Part shown: positions 44,212 to 53,959 of the stretch, piece by piece | Layout of the letters: every line of letters begins with the position of its first letter | Position numbering within the stretch: the stretch's first letter is position 1 | NCBI RefSeq assembly: GCF_016461825.1 | Contig: NZ_JAEMNU010000123.1 | Location: 114,310 to 178,309 of the forward strand | Source of the DNA: Rugamonas violacea | GTDB taxonomy: Bacteria > Pseudomonadota > Gammaproteobacteria > Burkholderiales > Burkholderiaceae_D | Direction of reading: 5' to 3' | DNA: 64,000 nucleotides | Position numbers and translations under genes: made by a program | The notes under the pieces: generated by a model | What the model was told of the DNA's origin: nothing | Databases searched by the model: none | Seen by the model: only the letters and a program-made list of their open reading frames with translations

Positions 44212-45215
44212 CAAGCAAGGGCAAAGACCACATCGACGACGACGACGAGTTCGAGGCCTTCCTGCACGGCGGCGGCGCGCTGGCGCGGCAGCTGTCCGCC
44301 CTGCCCCAGCCGCAGGCGCCGGCCGCGCTGGACGCCGCCATCCTGGCCGCCGTGCGGGCTGACTTGGCGCCCCCCGAATTGCGTCCGCTACCGGGCGTGA
44401 GCCGGCTGGCGCGCTGGCGCATGCCGCTGGCCACCGCCGCCAGCGCGATCGGCGCCATCTCGCTGATGCTGCAATGGCAGCAGCAACCCGAGTTCGAACG
44501 TATCGCGCCGCCGCGACCAAGCACCACGGCAGCGGCCACGGCCACGGCCGAATCGAGCGCCATAATGGCCGCGCCGGCGCCCGCTCCTGCCGCCGCCGTT
44601 ACCACCACGGTTCCAGCTCCAGCTCCAGCTCCAGCTCCAGCCCCTGCGCCGGCCCCTCGCGCTGCCGTCTCGCGCCCCGCGATCCCGGTTGCCAATGCAG
44701 CAGCCGGCAGCGCCAAATCGCCTGGCGACGGCGCAGCGAGCATTCACGCTGCACCCCAGGCCGCGCCAGCCGAGCCACCGCCGCCCTTGGCGCGCGACAG
44801 CATGCCGTCGGCAACGACACCGGCCGGGGCAATGAAAAACCCCGCCATGGTCGAACAATCCGTCTACGCCCGCGCCACCAGCGCGCCGTCCGGCTATCTG
44901 CGCGCACCGGCGCCAGCACCAGCGCCAGCGCCGCCCGCCGCGCCCGTCGCCGGTTACGGGGCGCCTGCCGGCACCAACGCCGTCAACGTGACTGTCACCG
45001 GCTCACGCATCATGTCGGCGCCAACCGGCCCGGCAGTCGACGCCAAACCGGCCGACGCGGCGCGGGCACAGGCCTGGCTCAACGTCATCGACGAGATGCT
45101 GAAGGCCGGCCTGCGTCAGGACGCGTTGACCGAGTGGACGAAATTCCGCCTGGCCTACCCGGACTATCCGGTGCCCGAAACGCTGCATGCCCGGATCAAA
45201 GTGTTGCAGGAATAA
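44208..45215 (+). CDS. putative anti-sigma factor with Pro/Ala linker
   Basis: A 335-residue protein. The acidic start MTSKGKDHIDDDDEFEAFLH leads to a helical N-terminus and one membrane segment (MPLATAASAIGAISLMLQW, about residues 66-85). A low-complexity linker with a (PA)n run follows, and a C-terminal helical domain ends LAYPDYPVPETLHARIKVLQ. Coupling to the ECF gene and the single membrane crossing suggest it restrains that sigma factor. No zinc-binding anti-sigma motif is seen. The linker DNA holds a CCAGCT-type microsatellite (about 44608-44642) that could vary in length. Confidence 0.65.
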   Translation: MTSKGKDHIDDDDEFEAFLHGGGALARQLSALPQPQAPAALDAAILAAVRADLAPPELRPLPGVSRLARWRMPLATAASAIGAISLMLQWQQQPEFERIAPPRPSTTAAATATAESSAIMAAPAPAPAAAVTTTVPAPAPAPAPAPAPAPRAAVSRPAIPVANAAAGSAKSPGDGAASIHAAPQAAPAEPPPPLARDSMPSATTPAGAMKNPAMVEQSVYARATSAPSGYLRAPAPAPAPAPPAAPVAGYGAPAGTNAVNVTVTGSRIMSAPTGPAVDAKPADAARAQAWLNVIDEMLKAGLRQDALTEWTKFRLAYPDYPVPETLHARIKVLQE

Positions 45216-45326
45216 CGCGCCGGCGCCAAAAAACAGGGAAAACATAGTTAGCACAGGGAAATAATATTGCCCTGACAATGCCAACGTGGCAACATGCAGG
45301 GTCGAATTTTCAGCCCTGCGCGCCCT

Positions 45327-47177
45327 ATGAAGAACAAAAATTTTCTCTCCATCGTCCAGTGGAAAACCTTGCTGGTGCTGTTGGCGTTGAGCTGCTTCAC
45401 GCTCGAGATTTGGGCCGGTCTGTATTGGGAGCGCGCCATGTCGCCGGCAATGGCGGGCGATCTGCTGGCCGAGCTGGGGCCGTCCGACCGCGACTACCGC
45501 AATCCCATCATCAAGTTGCAGGCCGCCTCGCCGTTGGCCCAGGCCGGCGCCAAGGTCGGCGACCGCCTGGTCTTCGAGCATGCCGGCGACCGCTCGCGCC
45601 AGTTGGGCACGGACGAGACCATCGCCATGACCCTGTACTCGGCGCAAGGCAGCCGGCACATCGAGGTGCGCCCCATCGCCAACCCGGCGGGCGGCGGCTC
45701 GCCGCTGATGGTGAAGACCATCATGCTGTCGAACTGGGCGATCATCTACCTGTCGCTGCTGATCGCCGTGCTGACCGGCTGGCGCCGCGCCGACGACGGC
45801 GCCATGCGCGCCTTCGCGCTGGCACTGCTGGCCAACAGCTTCGAGTCGGTCTACGGCCAACTGCCCGGCGGCGCCATCCAGACCTGGCTGAACATGCTGG
45901 TCAAACCGGCCGGCTACCTGGTCGCCAACATCGCCTTCATCTACTTCACGCTGACATTTCCGACCGAGCGGCCGCACTTCCGCCTGGCCTGGGTGCGGCG
46001 CCTGTTCTACATCCAGGCCGCCGCCTTCCTGCTGTTCTCCAGCTACGTGACGGCGCAGGCGCTGCACCTGCTGCCCTGGTCGCTGCGCGAGCACACCCGG
46101 GTCGACCTGTGGGGCGAAACCATGGTCAACCTGTCGGTGGTGTTTTCGCTGACCGCCTTGTGGTTCTCCTGGCGCGCCAGCCAGGGCGCCACCCGCCAGC
46201 GCCTGGCCTGGATCGGCGTCTGCATGGGCGTGGTCTACGCCGTCCACTTCATCGCCAACCTCAATGGCACGCTGGGCGACCCGCTCAGCGGCGAGCTGTA
46301 TCTGGCCTGCCAGATCGTCGCCATCATGCTGGCCTACTGCGGCCTGGCCTACGCGCTGCTGCGCCACCGCCTGTTCGACTTCGGCTTCGCCGTCAACCGC
46401 GCGCTGGTGTTCACCATCATCAGCACCATGCTGCTGATCGTCTTCAGCTTCACCGAATGGGCGGTCGACAAGCTGCTGCATTTCGAGGGCCGCGAGAAGA
46501 ACGTCATCTTCGACGCCGGCGTGGCGCTGGCCATCATCCTGTCCTTCCACCGCATCCAGCATTGGGTGCGCCACAAGGTCGACCACACCTTCTTCCATCA
46601 CTGGTATGAGGCGGCCGAGAAGCTGCGCCACTTCCTCGACAAGGCGGCGCACATCGCCGACGCGGCCGCGCTGCAAAACAAGTTCGTGCGGGCGGTCGAG
46701 CAGTTCGCCGGCGCCGACGGCGCCGCCGTCTACCTGCTCGACGCGCGCCAGAGTTTTACGCTGGCCCATTCGACGCTGCCCGGCGCGCCCGCCACGCTGG
46801 ACCAGGATGACGACGTGGTGATCGACATGCGCCACGGCGCCGCCTCGGTGGACCTGAGCGAGCGCCGCCACGCCGTGCCGGGCGAACTGGCCCTGCCGAT
46901 GATGGTGCGCGGCGAGCTGACCGGCCTGGTGCTCAGCGGCGCCAAGGCCGGCGGCCAACAATACCGTCCCGACGAAATCGCATTGCTGCGCACCGGCGTG
47001 CGCCAGTTGGGATTGGACCTGGAGACGTTGCGTCTGAAGGCGCTGGAGCGGCACGCCGCGCTGCTCACGCAAAAAACCGCCGAGCTGGAACAGAAGGCGG
47101 CGGCATACGCACGCGAAGCCGACGCGCTACGCCAAATCATCAATGGCGGCGGCCAGCTGCAAGCGATCACGCAATAG
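45327..47177 (+). CDS. PDZ-like / 7TM / GAF sensory membrane protein without output domain
   Basis: A 616-residue protein. One membrane segment near the start is followed by a periplasmic PDZ-like region (PIIKLQAASPLAQAGAKVGD then RLVFEHAGD), a bundle of about seven or eight membrane helices (residues about 140-400), and a cytoplasmic GAF-like domain (AALQNKFVRAVEQFAGADGA). It ends in a coiled coil (TAELEQKAAAYAREADALRQ). The layout resembles the sensor half of 7TM histidine kinases or cyclases, but no kinase, GGDEF or phosphatase domain follows. The signal and partner are unknown. A terminator follows. Confidence 0.7.
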   Translation: MKNKNFLSIVQWKTLLVLLALSCFTLEIWAGLYWERAMSPAMAGDLLAELGPSDRDYRNPIIKLQAASPLAQAGAKVGDRLVFEHAGDRSRQLGTDETIAMTLYSAQGSRHIEVRPIANPAGGGSPLMVKTIMLSNWAIIYLSLLIAVLTGWRRADDGAMRAFALALLANSFESVYGQLPGGAIQTWLNMLVKPAGYLVANIAFIYFTLTFPTERPHFRLAWVRRLFYIQAAAFLLFSSYVTAQALHLLPWSLREHTRVDLWGETMVNLSVVFSLTALWFSWRASQGATRQRLAWIGVCMGVVYAVHFIANLNGTLGDPLSGELYLACQIVAIMLAYCGLAYALLRHRLFDFGFAVNRALVFTIISTMLLIVFSFTEWAVDKLLHFEGREKNVIFDAGVALAIILSFHRIQHWVRHKVDHTFFHHWYEAAEKLRHFLDKAAHIADAAALQNKFVRAVEQFAGADGAAVYLLDARQSFTLAHSTLPGAPATLDQDDDVVIDMRHGAASVDLSERRHAVPGELALPMMVRGELTGLVLSGAKAGGQQYRPDEIALLRTGVRQLGLDLETLRLKALERHAALLTQKTAELEQKAAAYAREADALRQIINGGGQLQAITQ

Positions 47178-47183
47178 CGAATA

Positions 47184-47212
47184 GCCCCCGCCGAACCAAT
47201 CTCGGCGGGGGC
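47184..47212. terminator. hairpin between convergent genes
   Basis: A perfect 11-bp stem GCCCCCGCCGA/TCGGCGGGGGC with a 7-base loop lies between the ends of the convergent genes at 45327-47177 and 47241-48233. A T run is absent, so termination may be partial. Confidence 0.65.
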
Positions 47213-47240
47213 GGCATAATTGACTCAAGCTGGCTAAAGT

Positions 47241-48233
47241 TTAGAGCGCGCGCACCGGAATGCACAGCTCGCAGCTGAACTCACCGGTCAGCGGATCGAG
47301 CGCGCTGGCCGGCGCGAACTGCTCAAAGCAAGGCCGCTCGTCGCACTGCAGTCCACTCGACGGCAACCACTCGCGCATCAGCGTCATCCACGCCTCGCCA
47401 ATGCTGGCCGGGCGGCCCTTGAATTGCGCCACCGCGTAGCGCCCGCCCGGCAGGGTGCCGACGCTGACCATGCCATTGCCGCGAAAATCATCCGGCACGG
47501 CGACGCAGGCGTCGTAGCGGCACTTGTCCGCACTCGTGACGCTGGGATCGTCGTGGCCGACGCCGAAGCACAAGCGCCCTTCCAAACCGTTCGATTGGAT
47601 CCAAGGCGCCATCTTGTCGCGCCAAAATTCGCTCGCCGGCGCGCCGTAGGGACCGATGTGGCGGTGGAAGGCAATCCGCACTTGCGGCAAATCGATTACA
47701 CGTACTTGCATGTCGTTCTTTCTATGGGGTTGGGAAGAGACTCCATAGTCGCCGGGCGCGCCCTGGCCCGCCTGATCGTGCTTGCTGTCGGCCTGATCCA
47801 GATTGCTCTGCCGCGCGCGCAGCGCTGCCAACTGCATCGTTTGGCGCTCGGGCGTGCCGGCGCGCCAGGCCGTCGGCGTGCAGCCGAACTTGAGTTTGAA
47901 AGCACGCGCGAAGGCTTCGCCGGAACCGAAGCCGCAGGCCAGCGCCGTCGCCAGCACCGATGCGCCGCTGCCGCAGGAGAGCCGCTGCGCCGCCACCTCC
48001 AGGCGGCGCCGGCGCGCGTAGTCGCCCAGCGTCTCGCCCATCCAGCCGGCGAAGATGCGGTGGAAATGGAAGCGCGAGAAGTTGGCGACGTCGGCCAGCT
48101 GGCTCAGCTCCAGCGGCGTGTCGAGATGGGTGTCGATGTAGTCGAGCACCCGGTTCATGCGCAGCGCATATTCGGCGCGGGCGACCCGCTGCAACGGCGC
48201 GTCGCCGTGGAATGGTGGTTGGTTCGATGTCAT
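47241..48233 (-). CDS. AraC-family regulator with GyrI-like effector domain
   Basis: A 330-residue regulator. The N-terminal double helix-turn-helix (DTPLELSQLADVANFSRFHF and the second helix around CGFGSGEAFARAFKLKFGCT) is followed by a GyrI-like ligand domain (VRVIDLPQVRIAFHRHIGPY to FSCELCIPVRAL). Such fusions (Rob/SoxS-like with GyrI) sense hydrophobic compounds. No obvious target gene is adjacent. Confidence 0.9.
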   Translation of the reverse strand: MTSNQPPFHGDAPLQRVARAEYALRMNRVLDYIDTHLDTPLELSQLADVANFSRFHFHRIFAGWMGETLGDYARRRRLEVAAQRLSCGSGASVLATALACGFGSGEAFARAFKLKFGCTPTAWRAGTPERQTMQLAALRARQSNLDQADSKHDQAGQGAPGDYGVSSQPHRKNDMQVRVIDLPQVRIAFHRHIGPYGAPASEFWRDKMAPWIQSNGLEGRLCFGVGHDDPSVTSADKCRYDACVAVPDDFRGNGMVSVGTLPGGRYAVAQFKGRPASIGEAWMTLMREWLPSSGLQCDERPCFEQFAPASALDPLTGEFSCELCIPVRAL

Positions 48234-48313
48234 GGTTGCCGATTATGCCACGGGCGGCGTGGTAGCGATTGTGCCGATATCGTCACTCCGCGCCCGCGCC
48301 GCACCGTCCCCGC

Positions 48314-51300
48314 CTACTTCGGCTTGACCTCGAATTCGCCCACCAACACGGTCTCGCCGCGCCCCTTCAGGCGCAAGGTGATCAGCTTGTCCTGCACGGC
48401 GGCGCTACCAAAGCCGCTGCTCAGGCGCAGCTGCAAGGTGGTGGCGGCGGCCACCAGCTGCTGCCGGCTGCCGAAGAAATTCGCTTCGATTCTGTACTTG
48501 CCCGGCTTGGCGTGGCGCAGCGAAAACTCCTCCGGTCCGTAGCCACCGGTGAAGTCGAGCGACATGCGACCGCCCTGGTAGCTGAAGCGGTTGCCGTAGA
48601 AACAGCGCTCGCCGTTCGGGTCGGTCACCCACAGGTCCATGTCGCTGTTGTCGGCGTCCCAGCTCAGCACCGCGCGCAGGTCCAAGGGCATGTTCTTCAA
48701 CAGGCGCGGATCGATGCGGCTGGTGTCGAGCGCCGCCTTGCGCGGCGCGTTGGCGATGATGGCGTTCATCTCGGCCAGCGCGATCAGCTCGATCTCGGCG
48801 AAGCGCTGGTCCCACGGCCGCAGCACCACCTCGTACAGCTGGTCGACGGCCTGCTGGGCGTGGCCGGCGGCGGCGTGGGCCAGGCCCAGGTCGCGGAAGG
48901 ACTGCGGCTCCTCCTCGGCCAGTTCGCGCACCTTCTCGAACACGCCGATCGCCAACTCCGCCGCGCCGGCCTGCATCAGGCGATAGCCGAGGATGCGCAA
49001 GACGTGACGGTTCTCCAGGTCCATCTCGGCCAGATTGGACAGCACACGCAGCGCCAGCTCGCGCTGGCCGCGCTCGAACAGCAGGTCGGCCACGTCGAGG
49101 AAGAAGGCGCTGCTGTTGGTGTAGGAAGGCCGCTCGTCGAGGTAGATGGCGTACAGGCGGTCGCTGCTGGCCGCTTGCAGGCGGGCGATGTAGGGCGCGT
49201 CGGCGCGCCATTTTTGCAGCGACACGCCGATCTCGGTGGCGCCCGGCTTGGCCGGTTCCGACTCTGTGCGGCGCAGGAAGTTGGTCGCCGTCGCCACCAC
49301 CGCCTCCGGCGGAGCCGGGGCCGGAGCCGGAGCGCCATATGCCGCATTGGCTGGCGTGCTGCGGCTGCCGCTCACCAAGACCTTCTCGCGCTCCCACGAC
49401 GGCACCAGCGTCGGTGCCGGTGCCGGCAGCGGACGGACCGGCGACGGACGGACCGGCGGAGGCGGCCTGTCCTCGGCCTGCTCGTCAACCACGCCGCCTT
49501 TCGCTGGCAGGCGGTAGAGAAAATCCTTCGAATAGGACTTGTCCCACCAGGCGGCCTTCTGCTCGAAGGCGCGCACCACCCGGTCCAACTGCTTGCCGCG
49601 GCGCTGCGCCAGATCGCCGCGCCGCAGACCCTTGAGCGATTCGAACGCGGCCAGATACTGCGCCGGCGGCGTGACGTCGTAGCGCACGTAATCGTCCAGC
49701 GTGTCGAGCACCAGCAGCGAGGTCTCGCGCGTCGGCATGCCGAACTGCGTGCCCAGGCGGCGGATCGCCGCGCGGTGCAGCTCGTAGTCGGCCTCCAGCT
49801 GGTGCAGCTTGTAGCCGGCCCACAGCTGCGCCGCCAGCGCATGCTGTGGCGCGGCGGCGGACAGATCGACGCTCAGCTCGACCGGCCGCCCCTGCTGTAG
49901 TAGCGTCAGTTGCAGCTGCGCCGTCGGACTGGTCAGCTTGCCGGCCAGGCGCAGCAGAGCCGGCTGGCCGTCCACCGCGTCGACCGGCGCGCTCAACACC
50001 TCAGCGGCACCGCTGGCACGGATCGCCCGCAGTTGCACGCCCTCGCTCAGCAAGGCTTGCGCCGCGGCGCCGGGCAGGTCGGCACGGATCTGCACCAGGC
50101 GCCCGCCGGTGCGTTCGGCCAATGCGGCCAAACGCCCGCTGTCGGCGCTCAGCGCGGAGTTGAGCGCATACAAACGCTGCCCCGCCTTCAGCTCGGGAAA
50201 GCGCTGGCCGCCGTAGTTCAGCAGCCCGTCGCTGACCAAGAGGTATTCGCCAACGTCGGCCTGCGCGCGCCAGTCGGCCAGTGCGCTGGCGCCGTCGTAC
50301 ACGGTGTCCTGCAACGCCTTGCGCAGCGCGTCCCAGTTGCCGTTGACGACCTTGTAGCTGACGCCCGCCTCGGCGCGATCGCGCAGACGGGTCAGCCGCA
50401 CCTCGCCATTGCCAAGCGCCTTGAAGTAAGGCTCCAGCTCGACCAGTTCGGCGGCATGCGCGCGGTTGGCGCCGGAGCCGGAGCTGTCCCACAGCAGGCC
50501 GACCACCTTCGGCAGCACGCGCGCGGCGCGCGACGCCGCCGCCGGCAGCGGCACCTCGGCCATGAAGTAGGTGGCGCCGTCGAACTGCTGGACGAAACTG
50601 CGCGGCTCGGCGCTGGCCGGCAGCAGCAGCTTGAGCGTGCCGTCCAGGCTGACGTGCTCCTTGACGATCTGCGCCTCGTAACCGCCGGCGCGGCGCGTGA
50701 AGGCCAGCTCGGCCAAGGTGCCGCTGGCCTGCGGCGCGGCGTCGACGCCGTTCAACTGCAGCCGCAAATTCAAGCCGCGCGCCACCTCGCCATACGCCAG
50801 CGGCAGGCGATAGGCCCAGTTGGCGCCCTCGCGTTCCAGCGGCTCGGCATACGTCAATTCGACCGTGCGGGTGCCCTGCGCGGCGATCGGATACACGCGC
50901 AGCTGGAAGTTGTTGCCCTGGGTTTGCTCCAGCAGCGCCGGATCGACGCGGCGCCGCTCCAGCTGCTCGACGATCTGCCGCCCCTTGGCCTTCTCCACCG
51001 GCACGGCCGGCCGCAACTGCCCCTCGACGTCGAGCGCGAAGGCGGTGATCTGCTGGCCCGGCAGCAGCGGGAACTGCAGCCGCCCCTCCAACGCGCGCTG
51101 GTTCGGATTGAAGAACACCATACGCACCCTGGTCAGCGCCATGCCGCCGCTGACACTGCCGTCGATGTCCAGGCTTTGCAGCCGCAACGCCCGCTCGCCG
51201 CCCAGCGTCGCCATGAGCGGCGGCACGCCGTTCGGCGCGGCGGCGACAGCGCCGCCGCCAACCGCGCAGCACAGCGCCAGCACGGCCCCCATCACTCGTC

Positions 51301-51319
51301 TCAACATTTGCTGCAACAT
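48314..51319 (-). CDS. exported VIT and von Willebrand A domain protein
   Basis: A 1001-residue protein. GGAGG four bases before the ATG at 51319 fixes the start, giving a signal peptide (MGAVLALCCAVGGGAVAAA). A VIT domain follows (about 35-170, with RLQFPLLPGQQITAFALDVE), then a vWA domain with MIDAS-like WDSSGSGANR (near residue 290). Helical repeat-like sequence occupies about 700-870, and a C-terminal DUF2135-like domain contains SWDADNSDMDLWVTDPNGER. Vault/ITI-type bacterial proteins are thought to mediate metal-dependent adhesion at the envelope. No partner is evident. Confidence 0.85.
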   Translation of the reverse strand: MLQQMLRRVMGAVLALCCAVGGGAVAAAPNGVPPLMATLGGERALRLQSLDIDGSVSGGMALTRVRMVFFNPNQRALEGRLQFPLLPGQQITAFALDVEGQLRPAVPVEKAKGRQIVEQLERRRVDPALLEQTQGNNFQLRVYPIAAQGTRTVELTYAEPLEREGANWAYRLPLAYGEVARGLNLRLQLNGVDAAPQASGTLAELAFTRRAGGYEAQIVKEHVSLDGTLKLLLPASAEPRSFVQQFDGATYFMAEVPLPAAASRAARVLPKVVGLLWDSSGSGANRAHAAELVELEPYFKALGNGEVRLTRLRDRAEAGVSYKVVNGNWDALRKALQDTVYDGASALADWRAQADVGEYLLVSDGLLNYGGQRFPELKAGQRLYALNSALSADSGRLAALAERTGGRLVQIRADLPGAAAQALLSEGVQLRAIRASGAAEVLSAPVDAVDGQPALLRLAGKLTSPTAQLQLTLLQQGRPVELSVDLSAAAPQHALAAQLWAGYKLHQLEADYELHRAAIRRLGTQFGMPTRETSLLVLDTLDDYVRYDVTPPAQYLAAFESLKGLRRGDLAQRRGKQLDRVVRAFEQKAAWWDKSYSKDFLYRLPAKGGVVDEQAEDRPPPPVRPSPVRPLPAPAPTLVPSWEREKVLVSGSRSTPANAAYGAPAPAPAPPEAVVATATNFLRRTESEPAKPGATEIGVSLQKWRADAPYIARLQAASSDRLYAIYLDERPSYTNSSAFFLDVADLLFERGQRELALRVLSNLAEMDLENRHVLRILGYRLMQAGAAELAIGVFEKVRELAEEEPQSFRDLGLAHAAAGHAQQAVDQLYEVVLRPWDQRFAEIELIALAEMNAIIANAPRKAALDTSRIDPRLLKNMPLDLRAVLSWDADNSDMDLWVTDPNGERCFYGNRFSYQGGRMSLDFTGGYGPEEFSLRHAKPGKYRIEANFFGSRQQLVAAATTLQLRLSSGFGSAAVQDKLITLRLKGRGETVLVGEFEVKPK

Positions 51320-51727
51320 AGTCCCCTCCGTGTTCCCGGAACATCCCGGCATGGGGTGTGAAACGGACGACACGACGACACGGGGTCGCAAACTTACAAA
51401 TAGATACAACTTGCTGTTTCATAGGGCGCGCTCATATGCGCAAACTCATTAATGCGTGCAAAAACAGTAGAAATACGGTATAGTGTCGTTTGTGCGCTGC
51501 AACACTTGCAGCCACCCATAATAATTAGCAGCTTCGCAAGCCCTAGCGCATCCCTCGGATGACGCTTCTAAAGCCCTCCCGCCTTGTGTGTCGCACCTGA
51601 CACCGTCCCGGCGCAAAGCTTTTGTGCCGAAATTTCTTTCGATTTTGATTGAGTCATTTCGTTTTGGTTGGCGTTGCTATTTTGCGTTCTGCTTTTGCAC
51701 GAACGCTGATTTTTACGAAAGAAAAGA
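51320..51727. promoter_or_regulatory. divergent region with helicase promoter and long leader
   Basis: No gene is supported in these 408 bases. On the plus strand TATAGT (51479-51484) preceded at 17 bases by a weak -35 (GTGCAA, 51456-51461) is a candidate promoter for the DEAD-box gene. It would leave a leader of about 235 bases, rich in T toward the end. Long leaders with autoregulation or cold response are known for RNA helicase genes, but no riboswitch class was recognised. Confidence 0.5.
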
Positions 51728-53140
51728 ATGACATTTGAAGCATTAGGTCTCAACACGTCCATTATCAAAGCCCTGACCGACGCCGGCTACACCGCGCCTA
51801 CCCCGGTTCAAGAGCAAGCGATTCCTGCCGCCATCGAAGGCAAGGACTTGTTGGTATCCTCGCAAACCGGCTCCGGCAAGACCGCCGCGTTCATGCTGCC
51901 GTCGTTGCACCGCTTGTCGCTGGAAGGCGAACAAAGCGCCGCCGGCAAAACCGCGAACCAAGAAATGCAAGCCGCCCGTGCGCGCGGCGAGCGTCCACGT
52001 TTCAAAGCCGCCCAGCCAAAAATGCTGGTGTTGACCCCGACCCGCGAACTGGCCCTGCAAGTCACCTCGAACACCGACAAGTACGCCGTCAACCTGCGTC
52101 GCCTGAAGGCCGTCTCGATCCTGGGCGGCATGCCTTACCCTAAACAGATGCAACTGCTGGCCAAGAATCCTGAGATTCTGGTGGCGACCCCCGGCCGTCT
52201 GATCGACCATATGGAGTCGGGCAAGATCGATTTCTCGCAACTGGAAATCCTGGTGCTCGACGAAGCCGACCGCATGCTCGACATGGGCTTCATCGACGAC
52301 ATCGAAAAAATCGTCGCTGCGACCCCGGACAACCGCCAGACCATGCTGTTCTCGGCGACCCTGGATGGCGTGGTCGGCAACATGGCCCGTCGCATCACCA
52401 AGAACCCGCAAGTGATCCAAGTGGTCAGCGCCGCCAACAAGCACGAGAACATCTCGCAGCGCGTCCACTTCGTCGACGACCTGTCGCACAAGAATCGCCT
52501 GCTGGACCATCTGCTGCGCGACGAAACGCTGGACCAGGCCGTGGTCTTCACCGCCACCAAGCGTGACGCCGACACCATCGCCGACCGTCTGAACATCGCC
52601 GGTTTCTCGGCCGCCGCGCTGCACGGCGACATGCACCAGGGCGCGCGCAACCGCACCCTGGACGGCATGCGCCGCGGCCAGGTGAAGGTACTGGTTGCCA
52701 CCGACGTTGCCGCCCGCGGTATCGACGTTCCAACCATCACCCACGTGTTCAACTACGACCTGCCGAAGTTCCCGGAAGACTACGTCCACCGCATCGGCCG
52801 TACCGGCCGCGCTGGCCGCAACGGTCTGGCGATCTCGCTGGTGAACCACGCCGAAGGCATGAACGTCAAGCGCATCGAGCGCTTCACCAAACAGCTGATC
52901 CCGGTCAACGTCGTCGAGGGCTTCGAGCCTAAGAAGACCGCCTCGGCCACCCGCTCGACCTCGCGTCCGGGCGGCTGGAAACCAGGCGACAACCGCAGCC
53001 CTGCGGCCAAGCCAGGCCAGCGCACCTTCAGCAAGCCGGGCGCACCGCGCAAAGACGGCGGCAGCACCGGCGGCTACAAGGGCAGCAGCGCCCGTCCAGC
53101 CGACGGCGGCGCCCGTCGCAGCAGCTACGGCGATCGTTAA
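51728..53140 (+). CDS. rhlE: DEAD-box ATP-dependent RNA helicase (RhlE type)
   Basis: A 470-residue helicase. All core motifs are present: the Q motif (GYTAPTPVQEQAIPAA), I (SSQTGSGKTAAFMLP), Ia (TPTRELALQV), II (LDEADRMLDMGF), III (FSATLDG) and VI (HRIGRTGRAGRNG). A basic Gly/Ser-rich tail follows (about 385-470), as in RhlE, which acts in ribosome assembly and RNA turnover. The gene has a long 5' leader and a strong terminator. Confidence 0.93.
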   Translation: MTFEALGLNTSIIKALTDAGYTAPTPVQEQAIPAAIEGKDLLVSSQTGSGKTAAFMLPSLHRLSLEGEQSAAGKTANQEMQAARARGERPRFKAAQPKMLVLTPTRELALQVTSNTDKYAVNLRRLKAVSILGGMPYPKQMQLLAKNPEILVATPGRLIDHMESGKIDFSQLEILVLDEADRMLDMGFIDDIEKIVAATPDNRQTMLFSATLDGVVGNMARRITKNPQVIQVVSAANKHENISQRVHFVDDLSHKNRLLDHLLRDETLDQAVVFTATKRDADTIADRLNIAGFSAAALHGDMHQGARNRTLDGMRRGQVKVLVATDVAARGIDVPTITHVFNYDLPKFPEDYVHRIGRTGRAGRNGLAISLVNHAEGMNVKRIERFTKQLIPVNVVEGFEPKKTASATRSTSRPGGWKPGDNRSPAAKPGQRTFSKPGAPRKDGGSTGGYKGSSARPADGGARRSSYGDR

Positions 53141-53178
53141 TCGCCACGGCGACTAGCATCCAGTAGTACCTGGCCAGC

Positions 53179-53215
53179 AAAAAAGCCACTTCCGAATTCG
53201 GAAGTGGCTTTTTTT
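53179..53215 (+). terminator. intrinsic terminator of the DEAD-box helicase gene
   Basis: A perfect palindromic stem AAGCCACTTCCGAATTCGG... with arms AGCCACTTCCGA/TCGGAAGTGGCT, flanked by A6 and T7, can terminate both strands. It also faces the convergent udk gene. Confidence 0.92.
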
Positions 53216-53317
53216 ATTGCGCTTGGATTTGTTGTTTGGTGACTGCCGCGAACCTGGTCCGGGCATGGGCGCTTGGCGCAACCGCGGCCGATGCCGGGGG
53301 AGTTCCAGGCGATGAAG

Positions 53318-53959
53318 TCAGGGCCGCTTCAACTGGCCGATAACGCTCGCAATCTTGGTGGTGATCACATCGACGGCCGGGCCATTTGCGCCATGCGGAA
53401 TAATGACATCGGCGTTGCGCTTGGTCGGCTCGATGAATTGCTGGTGCATCGGGCGTACTGTTTCCAGATACTGGCCGACGACGCTTTCCACCGAACGGCC
53501 GCGCTCGGTAATATCTCTTTGCATACGGCGGATGAAGCGAACGTCGGAGGCGGTGTCGACAAAGATCTTCAGCGACATCATTTTGCGCAGGTCCGCGTCA
53601 TACAAGGCAAACAAGCCTTCGATCACGATAACCGGGGCCGGCTTGACCGCAATGGTCCGGTTGGAGCGGTTGTCGAGCGTGAAGTCGTATTCGGGCATCT
53701 CGATCGCCTCGCCATTGCGCAAGGCCTGGACGTGCCGCACCAGCAATGGCCAGTCGAAAGCCTGCGGATGATCGTAATTCTGCTTGCGGCGGACTTCAGG
53801 GGTGAGATGGGATTGGTCGCAGTAGTAGTCGTCCTGCATCACCACCGAGACCATATCAGCGCCAAACGACGCTAGCACTTGCTGGGACACCGTGGACTTG
53901 CCACTGCCGCTTCCGCCAGCGACACCAATGACAAACGGTTGGAAAGAAATCTTATTCAT
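53318..53959 (-). CDS. udk: uridine kinase
   Basis: A 213-residue kinase phosphorylating uridine and cytidine in pyrimidine salvage. P-loop GVAGGSGSGKSTVSQQVL, the YDHPQAFDWPLLVRHVQALR block and VIVEGLFALYDADLRKMMSL are characteristic. The start MNKISFQPFVIGVAG is typical. It overlaps by a few bases the small putative frame upstream. Confidence 0.95.
   Translation of the reverse strand: MNKISFQPFVIGVAGGSGSGKSTVSQQVLASFGADMVSVVMQDDYYCDQSHLTPEVRRKQNYDHPQAFDWPLLVRHVQALRNGEAIEMPEYDFTLDNRSNRTIAVKPAPVIVIEGLFALYDADLRKMMSLKIFVDTASDVRFIRRMQRDITERGRSVESVVGQYLETVRPMHQQFIEPTKRNADVIIPHGANGPAVDVITTKIASVIGQLKRP

Noticed and set aside
44608..44645. CCAGCT repeats in the anti-sigma-like gene as a CRISPR-like or regulatory array
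   Set aside because: Simple hexamer microsatellite inside a coding frame (Pro-Ala repeats), with no spacers.
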